Part shown: positions 22,441-32,495 of the stretch, one piece after another
Layout of the letters: the number at the start of each line of letters is the position of its first letter
Numbering within the stretch: position 1 is the stretch's first letter
Assembly: GCA_025667525.1 (NCBI GenBank)
Contig: CM046877.1
Span: 27,060,737-27,124,736 of the forward strand
Direction: 5' to 3'
Source of the DNA: Glebionis coronaria
Lineage: Eukaryota > Streptophyta > Magnoliopsida > Asterales > Asteraceae
Length of the DNA: 64,000 bases
Notes under the pieces: generated by a model
Told to the model about the DNA's origin: nothing
What the model saw: the letters and a program-made list of their open reading frames with translations, nothing else
Database searches by the model: none
Position numbers and translations under genes: made by a program

Positions 22441-23809
22441 TTATAAACAACTTTTTGGTAGGATTAATCCAGAAGCACTACCAGCAGCAAAAGAGCAAGA
22501 CGAAATGGCTGGTTTACCCGCATAACGGAGGTTAACATCCTTTAATCTTATTCCACGACACGGGCTTCCTTTGCTACAATCAAACTTCACGGCCACTTGT
22601 GTTGCTGATGTTCCGTGTACATCCTCATATACCACATTACTAATCTTTACTCCAACAGCTTCTTTGGGACAATTTATATTGTGGGGGCAATACTTTCCGT
22701 CTATTATGATTGGGTATTTTACGTTCACCATTGTTGCATGCGTGAAAAATATATTCCTAACGAACCCATTGCTACGACGAGCCCATGTCTTTATCCTCAC
22801 ACCATTTTGAGTACCTATAAATGTTGAGCTTCTTACCGTTACGTTTTGGACACCGGCTTCTTGTAAGTCCCATCCTAGACTCCCAATGCTGCAAAAATAA
22901 ATGCAACGTATTTACATTTTATAATGCAAGTGTTTATATGTTTAACATGACTCGTACATACGAATATAGATATATGTTGAATCTAAGCACGTTTATAGTA
23001 TAAGTGTACCTTATTCCGTGACCAGGGCCACAAGTGACCTTTTCTATCCAGATATTGGAATTTCCTGGGCCTATGGAAACACAATCATCCCCCGTCGAGA
23101 TCGTAGAGCCCAAGATGGTAATACCGGTAGAAAGTGATAGATGGATACCATCTGTGTTCGGGCTGGTCCCGGATGCTAAGATGCTCACACCTTGTAGCTT
23201 GGCATTGTTGCATGCATATAGGAGGATATGGAACATTTGGCTGTTTAATGACTTTAAGTTGCTGATCACTATGTTTTGCGAATGATAGATGCCAAGCGTC
23301 TGTAACACATAATTATAAGCATATGTTAAACAAAGTACGATTAATAGGAATTCAAGAGAGAAAAATAGTGTAACGAGTCGTACCGTAGCTCCTTTAGGAC
23401 ACGTTTTTCCAGATAACTTGCAAGCCCACAAAGAACCGCCTTGTGCATCAAGGGTTCCACCAGATATCGTAACATGATTAACCCTTTGGAACTTAAGCCA
23501 TACATCATCTTTTCCGACTGCATTATAGCTAGAAGGGGCCACCAAGGTGCCGTCTATGTTAATACTAATCCCTTTGCTCTTGCATGTTTGGCCAGAGAAT
23601 GTAGTCGCCGATGCAATCAAATACCGGCCAGGCGGCACATAGATTGTGGACGGAGTAGTGGAAGCACAAGCGATATTCCATGCTTTTAAGAAGACGGTTT
23701 TTGTGTCAGAGCGACCGTCGGCTCTGGCACCTAGTGTGATAACATTATAAGTTAACTTAGCGGAAGAGTGTTGAAGGATGAGAAAAACGAAGAATATAAT
23801 GAGTTTCAT
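22441..23809 (-). CDS. Exopolygalacturonase-like GH28 protein, PG1 (three exons, apparently intact)
   Basis: It is predicted to be a secreted glycoside hydrolase of family 28 that cleaves de-esterified homogalacturonan of the cell wall. The exons on the minus strand are 23384-23809, 23010-23299 and 22441-22888, with GT/AG borders, joining to 387 codons, normal for plant exopolygalacturonases. I chose the Met at 23809 because it opens a signal peptide (MKLIIFFVFLILQHSSA); an in-frame Met upstream lies before the TATA-proximal region. All four GH28 motifs are present: NTD (190-192), DD (213-214, in STGDDCVSIGPG), GHG (235-237) and RIK (270-272). The end is LPKSCL, typical of the family. Its closest relatives are pollen-type enzymes; pollen expression is inference. 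Confidence 0.9.
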
Positions 23810-23859
23810 GAGTATCGATGCTGAAATATACGATATGAACCCATCTATAATTAATGTGT

Positions 23860-23868
23860 TATTTATAG
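23860..23868 (-). promoter_or_regulatory. TATA box of PG1
   Basis: CTATAAATA on the minus strand lies about 50 bases upstream of the predicted ATG, giving a short 5' UTR. The same box is kept upstream of PG2. Confidence 0.65.
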
Positions 23869-24284
23869 GCTTGTACCAATCCAGGTAAAAGTACAATAAG
23901 GATATGTAACACTCATCAACTCAAATTTGTATTTCAGTTTAGTACGGTTTATCCCGGTATAATTTTTCTTTCAAACCGCTAAATAGATTTTCTAGTGCCT
24001 GAATTGTAAAAAGTGCATCAACATATCGTAAATTTGGTTGAGTGACATTTCTACTACCGTATACTCATTTAATAGTTAAGGCATCTTAAAAACATAACTG
24101 AGGTTATTTTCAAAATTATGATATACATAGTATAAATGTGAAAATGTCAATTGAGAATAGAAACAACTATAGTCGAGCACAAGGTTGCCAAGTTTAATAC
24201 CGACATTGGTTCGTTTATGATCATAAGTCTTGTTTGAACTCATTTATAGCCTCATGCTTTTAGGTCGAGTTTGTGTTGTACGAG

Positions 24285-24449
24285 CAGAGGCGGATTTCTG
24301 TGGAGACGACTGGGGAGGGCTCCGGCCCTTCCAAAAATTATAACGAATAGTTTAAATGTTATGTATTTCGTTTAAAAGTTAATTTCTTTATTTTGGTATG
24401 TAAAAACTAACTCGTCCCTTCCAAAATACATGCTCAAAGTCCGCCACTG
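24285..24449. mobile_element. hAT-type MITE with 8-bp target duplication
   Basis: This 165-bp element has ends CAGAGGCGGA and TCCGCCACTG, which are imperfect inverted repeats of the CAG.GGCGGA kind seen in hAT elements. It is flanked on both sides by TGTACGAG (24277-24284 and 24450-24457), an 8-bp duplication as expected for hAT. It has no coding capacity. Confidence 0.88.
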
Positions 24450-24457
24450 TGTACGAG

Positions 24458-25491
24458 CCTAGCTTATAAAGCTAGGAAAGATCCAAGCTTAAACGAGCTG
24501 AAGTTCGAGCTCAAGCCTTTCTCGGGGTCAACTGACAATGTGTTTCAAGCGATGGTTTTTATATGTGTTTATCACGTATATTAGTACATGCAAATCTGTA
24601 ATATTTAAGTGGTATCAATGTTAGAGCTTGCAAAAATTGACGTAAATCTGACCTATGATTTTTTTTTGTCTTGGGTTAGAATTTACCCTATGTCTGACCA
24701 GATGGTAAAAATTTAATGTAAGTGCTCTTAGATTGGATGACACAGACTTAAAAATTTACATAAGTGTATTATATAAGTTTATACATTGATGCATCTTAAT
24801 CAATCTTACGTCATAAATCATCTATATATGCCTTCCTATCTTTTGTGATAACTTACATTTACCGTAATATTTTTTGAATTATGCCCTTTTAGATCGGCTC
24901 CAAAATTAACTATCGATATTGAAATATTGTCAAAAAGTTCTTTCTTCGGTCAAGGTATTCGTACTATTTTTTTATTCACGATTTATATCAGTGGGGTTTT
25001 ATCATGGTGATTCATATTAGGGTTTTGCTATTATGATTCATAATAAGGTTTTTGCTTATTTGATTTTTCATTTTAATTTTTATGATTGTCGGATATTAAT
25101 TTTATTATTTTTTTGGTTTTAATTAAAATTATTTTATGGGTTTTCCTTAATTTCTATATTCATATTATGGTTTTGTTAATTTGATTCAAAATAATATTCT
25201 CCTAGTAATGAACTATTCTTGCAAAATGCATTCTATATCAGGATCCTTTTTACAGGATTTGCGACATCACTATAACATATGACCTCAACGATAGAGGTTT
25301 ATGCAATAGATATTTGTATTGATACAAAATGCTAGTAATGAAAAGGGAGGTTAGGCAAATCTAACCCTTGGTGGCATCGACCTTAATAGCTCAGACAGGT
25401 TGGCTTACGTACACTAGCTGTCTAATCATGGTTAGCACTCCGATATTTTATTTTGTCTCAGCATAGTAGTGATCTCTGCATGTGCTTTCAG
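24458..25491. other. AT-rich spacer
   Basis: The first part (to about 24830) is shared with the flank of PG2 (45560-45740), so the duplicated unit extends this far. The rest is AT-rich without recognisable features. Confidence 0.5.
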
Positions 25492-28400
25492 TGTGGTTGT
25501 GAAAGCGGATAAGAAGCTGCTGACTGTGCTAATCCCCGATGGTTGTGATGGGCGATCATTTACTTTTAAGGTGCTTTGTCTAGTTCCACTTCATTATAAT
25601 TTGAAAAAATAAGCCATAATTACTCAAGATATAGTGATGTCATGTATTCGTCTTCTCTTATTGTGTTTAGCTAATGCCGCACAATAATTTTTTTTACTAT
25701 AGGCTGAAACTACAGAGGATTTAAATGATTGGAAGACTGCATTGGAGGAAGCTTTGTAAAATGCATCTTTTGTAGGGCACGAGAATGGGACAAACTGGGA
25801 TATCTATAAACAACAAGGGTGAGAATGCTGATGGTTCTCATGAACAATGTAAGTTTAACTAAATGTTTAAAAATGTACATGTATGTAAGGGATTATGTAA
25901 GTAGCTTAGTTTTTCAAAATTGAAGGCATGGACACTAATCTATTTTTTCGCTGGTTTGTTTATTCCAACAGCAAAAGACCGTGCTTCGTCAAAATCGGTC
26001 CTTGGTTGACCAGTCAAAATCTAAGCCCTTAGATACCTAGAAGAATATGGTAAGATGATATGAGCTTAAACTCATATCCTTTTATCAACAAATAACCCTA
26101 AAACATGAAGCAAAATACCCAATTATTTGGCAAAAACAGTATTATGTGGTATGTTTGTGTTTGTGTACACTTTTGTAGGTAAGAAGATACATTTTCAAGC
26201 AAACAAGGAAAACCCAAGCTTAAATTGATGAAAAAGACAAAAGAGGATCAAAAGTGACAAGACTTTGAAGTTCAAGGACCTATCTTGACAAGTGATGAAA
26301 GTTGAAGGACTAGAAGTGCAAATAATGAAAAGTCAAGATTCAAGTCAAACCTGGTCAACTATCAAGTCAACTCAGTCAAAGGACCATTTTGTACAAGTTA
26401 TGGAAGTTAAAGGACCAAAAATGACAAAGGAATGAAGATACTAGCTTGAAATAAGAATCTGCCAAGTATAGGGACCAAATCTGCCAACTTTGGAAAGAAA
26501 TGCAAGTTTAATCCAAGTGCCATAGCTCTAAACCAATCAGAAGCAAGGAAATAATATACATGGATCACCACGTCATCCACTACTGCCGCCTTTCATTTAT
26601 TACACCAAATTTCAACAGTTCAATCCACAACTCTCTCCCTCAACCAATAAAAAGATGACACGTGTCATCTTCTTCACAAAGAAAATTTCCAGAATCGGGA
26701 TTGAGATTGAAGCCGTTTCATGAGAAGATCAAAACACCAAACTTGCTCGTTTTGAAGAGAGGAATTCAATGGTGCAATCCAATTAACAAATCATCCAGTA
26801 AATCAAAAACACCCAAATTTGTTCATCACCTTCAAGTGCCAAATGCAGAATTTTTCCACGTGGCAAGCTATTACTGGTTCTGACACGTCACCAACTCCAA
26901 CAAACTCTCAATTCTTGCCTATAAATACCTAGACTAGTCTTCATTCTTGAGTGTAGCTTAAAATTGTAAAAACACATAGTTCTTACTTTCCTTTCCATTT
27001 TTCCCTCACTTTTCCCCTAACTACTCAAGAGTCTGACAAACTCTTGAGTCAGTTAGTTAGTTGGTAGCTTGTAACAACTTTTGTAACAGAATTCATTCAA
27101 TAAATTTCAAATTTCCTTTTTCCCGCCAAAAGTGTTCTTATCATTCCAGTTCATTACCTGCTATTGTGTGATCTTATTGTTGCTGTTTGATGTTTGTTAT
27201 GATCATACATTGATCATAACTGACATTGGTGAAGACTTGTAGCTGTTTGTTCAGAATTCAGTCCATACCATTGTTCATTTGAAGATTTGTAGCAGAATGA
27301 TGATTATAGATGATTGTAGCTGATTTGATGGTTGATACTTGTTGATTACTAGTGATAGGTGGTGGTTATCACTAGGGCAAGAGAGCTCAGCGCTCCTCTT
27401 CTTCCCAAAGGATTTCTACAATAGGTTTTGAAATTCTTGTTTTTGTTCCACTTAACAAGTCTTTGCATGCTAAATTTCCTAGTATAAATTTGATGGCTAT
27501 ATGATATAATTGTTAGTTGCTGTTGTTTGATTAAACTTAGTGTGTTTGTAGCATTAATCTTGCATTCTTGTGTTCTGAGTTGTAGTTTCTGCATAATTTC
27601 AGTCACTATTTAGCTTACTAGCTTAATTGAGTTCTAGCCTTGGTTATTGTTTGTTCTAAGCTTGAATACTTTGCACTTAGTCTATTAAAACTAGTCTGCT
27701 ATAGCCTTTGAATCAGCTTAAGTCAGAACTTTAAAAGCCTTTGTAAAAGTTTGATCATAACAGATAAAGGTGTGTTTGGGAGTAGCTTAAAATCAGTTTT
27801 CAAGTGTTGAGATTTGGTGTTTAGAAGTTGATTTCCAGTCATTAGGTGTTAACAATTGGTTTTAGGTCATTTACAAGTCAAATAAATGGTCAATCAGGCA
27901 ATTGGCATAAAAATTGTTTGGGTTAGCCTTATTTCAGCTTTGTTCTCTAAAACTTCCCATTTTCAATTGCTTGTTTCTCCTTCTTTACTTGATGAAATTT
28001 TCTCAAACTTGTTTCTAGTTCTAGCTTATATCATAAACGTTCAGATTCTAAAAGGAAATTCTACAGTTTTAGGAATTAAGCTAGATATAAGCTTTTTGGT
28101 CAAAGTCTGAGCATATCTCATTCTCTGATATAAGCTAGTGACTGTTTTCCTAGTTCTCTTAATCTACTTCATAAAAGTCTTGATTTTCTTTCACCAATCT
28201 AGTTAGTTAGTGTTGAATAATAAGTTTTGAAGTTTTGAGCTTTTTCCAAAAAGTTGGTCAAACTTGGTCAACATAAGCTCAAAAGAGCTTATTTCAGATT
28301 TCTCATTCATTTCTGGATGAAAAACGTTCTAGTTTGATTTCCCCTTCTTTAAATCAAGTGCTTAATCAGTTTCATCACAAAAATCAAGTTGTGACTGATT

Positions 28401-29645
28401 GGAATAAGTTGTAGCTTATTTTGTGCTTATCAATAAGCACTCATTTGCTTATTTTTGACTTTTAGCTTAAATCCTTGAACACACGTAGCTAAAATTGGAT
28501 TTTAAGAGTTTTGCAAGTTGTTTCAGCTGATTTGGTTGAGTAATAAGCTCAAACGAGCTTATTCTTGCTTTTGTCCCGTTTTTAGTTAAAAACTTTGCTT
28601 ATTTGCTCTTTGGTCCTTATTCTTCATTCAGTGTTTACTTTTTGGCTAAACTTCCAAGTAATTAGGGTTTGCTATAGTTTAGTCCCTGGACTTTTAAATT
28701 TGTTACATTTCAGTTGTTAAGTTTGTTGGTTTGTTACTATTTGGTTAGTTAGTTATCAATTTTACAAGTTTGGTCCTTATAGTTAACAGTTTTGCATTTT
28801 TAGTCCTTATAATTTTTAGGATTTACATTTCAAGCATTTACATTTCATAGAAATTACATTTTCAGTCCTTTTAGTTTTATATTTTGCAATTTTAATTTTG
28901 TTTGAATAAAAACTTGGAATTTGCAATTTGTTTTATATATACGTAGTTTAATATTTTTCATTTTTAAATAGTGTTGTTTGAATTAGCAATAGATTACCAA
29001 GCAAGCTTGAAAAACCAAGAACAATAATAAATCTGATATTGATTGGACTTTCTATTGGTTAAGAACTGAGAAAACGAACTTGCATTATACCATATTTCAT
29101 AAGACTATGACGAGTCTTATTTCAATGAATTTATGAAATATGATATTTACATACTTCTTTGAAAAAATATTCTACCCTCATCAAGTTTACCACTAAACTC
29201 AACATGATATCTTAAAGAAAATTATGTGATTTAAGATTTTGTATTGTCACTGACTAAACAACAAGTTATGTGCCCGAAATTAAGGTAGAAGGAATATTGC
29301 GGCAGGCTGCTTCTGGTGTATAGGAAAAAGGGAGTTCACAAGAAGATGAGGATATGGACATGTTATCGGAGACTGTATCAAGGTACATTACAATATGTAC
29401 TTTTGTTCTTCATGATTTGCCATCGTCTCCAGTTCCAGCATCTTGCTGCAAAGCTTTGCTACAAGCATATCGTACGTCTTTTACAGTAAATGAACTTGAT
29501 GATATTAGTATTTAGAAATTTTTTTATTATAAAGTGCTTGTGCATTGTAACTAAACTACTGACCATATTATGAGCATGAACTGATCGGGGCTCAAGAGTC
29601 AATAATATGCGCGCAACTATATGTGACACTTTTCCTGAACCAAAT
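25492..29645 (+). pseudogene. RhoGAP with PH domain (REN1-like), fragmented pseudogene
   Basis: The parent family comprises Rho-of-plants GTPase-activating proteins that act at the plasma membrane, REN1 being the pollen-tube member. 25492-25570 encodes the PH-domain strand KADKKLLTVLIPDG then GRSFTFK. 25703-25848 encodes AETTEDLNDWKTALEEAL, followed by a TAA, then NASFVGHENG and a frameshift. 25972-26015 encodes KDRASSKSVLG, then TGA where Arg is expected. After an insertion the RhoGAP domain resumes at 29276 (KVEGILRQAA, the arginine-finger region). It continues at about 29411-29479 (LPSSPVPASCCKALLQAYRT) and 29583-29645 (RGSRVNNMRATICDTFPEPN). Exons are missing before, between and after these pieces. 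Several stops and the 3.2-kb insertion make this a relic. Confidence 0.85.
26017..29250 (+). mobile_element. 3.2-kb non-coding insertion in the RhoGAP relic, LTR-like
   Basis: This sequence separates two parts of the RhoGAP pseudogene and contains no recognisable protein. It has promoter-like features on the plus strand: CACGTCATCC and GACACGTCA boxes and a TATAAATAC at 26920-26928, with a possible polyadenylation region (CAATAAATTT at 27100-27109). Downstream it is rich in GCTTATT and AATAAGC motifs (27700-28640). A large non-autonomous LTR element or solo LTR would fit, but I could not define terminal repeats or a target duplication. Confidence 0.4.
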
Positions 29646-30587
29646 CGCCGTTCTTGATTTTAGCTATTTGATTTTTTCCAGCTTTATCATAACATTTAGG
29701 ACTTTTCGAGTTAATATTAGATTTTTCCTTTTGTTTATTTATTTTCTAGCATTATTTTCAATCCGTTTTAATTTTAAGTCATTTAAAAATAGATTTAAGT
29801 TATCAAAAACTTATAAAAAATACTTTTTAGTCTTATAATAATATATTAAGGGTTTACAAACCATAAAAACCCAAAGTAGACTTTTTAATATTTTATTTGA
29901 TTCTAATGTTTTTATTAATCTTTAAAAATGGATGTAAAATTATTTAAAACATCTAAAAAAGTTTTGATGGTTTTTATACCTTACTTATATTATTTTATAC
30001 TTTTTGGTGATTTTTATTAATTTTTTACGAGAATTTATTTTTTCGTCACGTTTTTCGATTTTACGTTTTTAATTAAATAGTAGTTTTTAGGGTTTAAAAA
30101 TAGAATTAATTAGTGTAAATTTTTGCAAAAATATTTTTTAGCTTAGTTGGAATATTTTTGAGGTTTACAAGTTTAAAAATCTTTGTTCGGGCTTTTTGAT
30201 AAAAAATCTTTTTCAAAGCCATTTAGTCCGTGTGTATGTTTTGTATCGAGAAGATGGCGTTACGGTGTACTAAATAAAGTCATTCATAACCACATTTACA
30301 AATGTTTGTGAATAATTTAGCTAAAATTGTACCACAAGAGTATGTCATGACCAACAACATTTGGGCCAATAAATAAACATAATCACAGCTGAATAAGATG
30401 CATAATAAAATAACGCACAGTTTACATAAGTACAAAACCACATAACCATAAAACACGTACTAGATAACATATAAACTTCCTAAAAAATAAAAAACAAAAC
30501 TAACCGTAGTAGGTTAGTGTTTCTTGAAAGTAAAACCTAATCATAATATAAGTAGTAAACATATCTTACTACCGGTTAAAGACTAAA
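29646..30587. other. AT-rich spacer
   Basis: No gene is seen. 29845-30190 shares phrases such as AAGGGTTTACAAAC and GACTTTTTA with the reverse complement of 33100-33260, suggesting an inverted related repeat on the other side of the F-box fragment. Confidence 0.4.
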
Positions 30588-30992
30588 TCAGGAATAAACA
30601 ATCCTAGGTGCATTCCTGAGGCCGTAACGTCTGCCAGTGAGTAATGGTATGACCAATGTCTCAACATAGGCACGTGTGTCTCGGGCGATCTCCTCTATAA
30701 TCTCGTAAGTCCTGTTTATAGAGTTATACAAAATAACATGTTCACCAAAATGAAGGAGAATTCGACCGTCTTCTGTTATAAATAATGGGCGCGTGTACTT
30801 TGTCCAACCTTGATGGAAATTAATTCTATGATCAAGACGGTGGTCGGGGTAGCGAATACAATACAATCTGTTCCATTTTTGATTAACAGGAGTGATAGTC
30901 AACAACCACACATCACAACGATGAGTGTTTACGAAGTTAGAGAGCATGCAAAGACCTTGTGTTAGTACACTGATAGGTGTCAAAACACCCAT
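30588..30992 (-). pseudogene. F-box protein C-terminal fragment (F-box-associated domain)
   Basis: This 134-residue frame matches the second half of the FBA domain that follows the F-box in SCF-ligase substrate adaptors. The order is ISVLTQGLCMLSNF, then CDVWLLTI, W.RLYCI, RPLFITEDGRILLHFGEHV, YNSINRTYE and VETLVIPLL. There is no F-box upstream: the minus-strand sequence right of 30992 loses resemblance within a few codons. It is a 5'-truncated fragment. A short expressed protein cannot be excluded. Confidence 0.7.
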
Positions 30993-31959
30993 CCTTTGAT
31001 CACTTAATTATAATAATAACCAAGCTAAAACGTGTATTTTATGTCGTAAATATCGGAATTATGCGTGGTTTGTGTTTTTATTGTGTTTTAGGACCAAAAG
31101 GTGAAAAAGGAGGAAAACACGGGCTTTCACAAGCTTTTATCGATGAAAACGAGAAAAGACGAAGTCAAAAGATCAAGAGTGCAAAAAGAACGGAAGTCCA
31201 AGGCCTATTCTGAAGATTTATCGAAGAAAAAGTCTAAAGACGGAAGTTTAATGAAGTCGAAGAACTCAAGTCTAATAAATGAAGAAATTATAAGACGAGT
31301 TCAAATAATCCCGAGACAAAGTCGAAAAAGTCGAAGAATTTAGAAGACGAAAAGACGTGAAGAAGAAAGAAAGGAGCAACACATGCTAACCTCCCTAATC
31401 ACCTATAAATACCCTCCTAATGACACATTAGGAGGTGTTGACTATCTTGACAAAATAGTTCCATTTAATTACTTGCACTTTTCTTAATGTCATTTACTTA
31501 ATTGTCATTTAATTACCTTGTCTAGCACCTTAAATTTGTAAGTTTCTTTAATTCTTGCTTTTATTTTGATTGTTGAATTTTAATTCTAATCAAGTTTTTA
31601 ATTAATCTCTCATTCTACCTTTCTTGTTTTGATTTAATCTTTGTGCTTATTATCTTATTGTCATGCTTATTTGATTAATTATCATGTTTTTATGTTTATG
31701 ATTGTATTAGCTTATTGATTTTATAGCTTATTTAGTGCTTTTCTTATTTTTAAGTAAGTGCTTATTAGTTAATTTTTATAGAAAGTTGATTTTAAATATT
31801 TTTATTATTTAGTGTTTTTAAAAGTTTTTAAATTTTGGCTTATTAGCTTTTTTGTAAAAGTATTTTGGTTAAGTTTTGGTTAAGTGCTTAATTGTTTTTA
31901 GTTTAATTTTAGTTTTTTAGCTTATTTGGATCTTCTTGTTATCCGGGTTTTCATAACCC
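30993..31959 (+). other. LTR- or leader-like region, no gene
   Basis: A plus-strand TATA-like box CTATAAATACC lies at 31403-31413, after a purine-rich GAAGA-type stretch (31100-31380), followed by AT-rich sequence with repeated TTTAATTACC and CATTTACTT phrases. The layout resembles 26170-27130. The frames in the purine-rich part are low-complexity Lys/Ser/Arg and I do not call them genes. Confidence 0.4.
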
Positions 31960-32495
31960 TAGTATTCCGAATAGTAACCAAGTCAATCATTCCGAATAGC
32001 CAACTTGTCACGAATTCCGGATAAGGGTCCGAAGTAGTAGTATTCCGGATAAGCCTTTAGATTCTTATATTCCGGATAAGTGTACAAAGCGAATTCCGGA
32101 TAAGGAGCTAGGGGATTCCGGATAGTGTTCAAATCTTCGAATTCCGGATAGGCTTCCGAACTTCTGATTCCGGATAAAGGTAAGTAGCAAGATTCCGGAT
32201 AAGTCCTCGTGTTTCGTATTCCGGATAAGCCTTGGATTTGACATTCCGGATAAGGTGAGCAGTGAATTCCGGATAACAACAAGATCAAGTTATTCCGGAT
32301 AGCTTGCATTAGCAAAGATTCCGGATAAGCAGCATAAAGAGAATTCCGAATAAGCTTCTGTTTGGGTTATTCCGGATTAGTGACAGATCAGGGATTCCGG
32401 ATAGTGGTGAATTTTGGATTCCGGATAAGGCAAGGTTTGTTATTCAGGATAACAGTAAGATTGGATTCCGGATAGTGACAGTATTTTGGATCCCG
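31960..32495 (+). repeat. ATTCCGGATAAG interspersed-motif array
   Basis: About twenty copies of (G)ATTCCGGATAAG or close variants (ATTCCGAATAG, TTCCGGATAGT) occur every 20-35 bases, separated by unrelated unique spacers. Motif conservation with non-conserved spacers distinguishes it from a simple tandem repeat. Confidence 0.85.

Noticed and set aside
25365..25440. tRNA-like text (TAGCTCAG...GGTT)
   Set aside because: An A-box-like match exists but there is no B box (GGTTC.A.TCC) at the right distance, and I could not fold an acceptor stem.
31983..32315. Minus-strand frame with repeated YPE and LSGI units
   Set aside because: The periodicity comes from the ATTCCGGATAAG DNA motif. Spacers are not conserved at protein level, so it is not evidence for a repeat protein.
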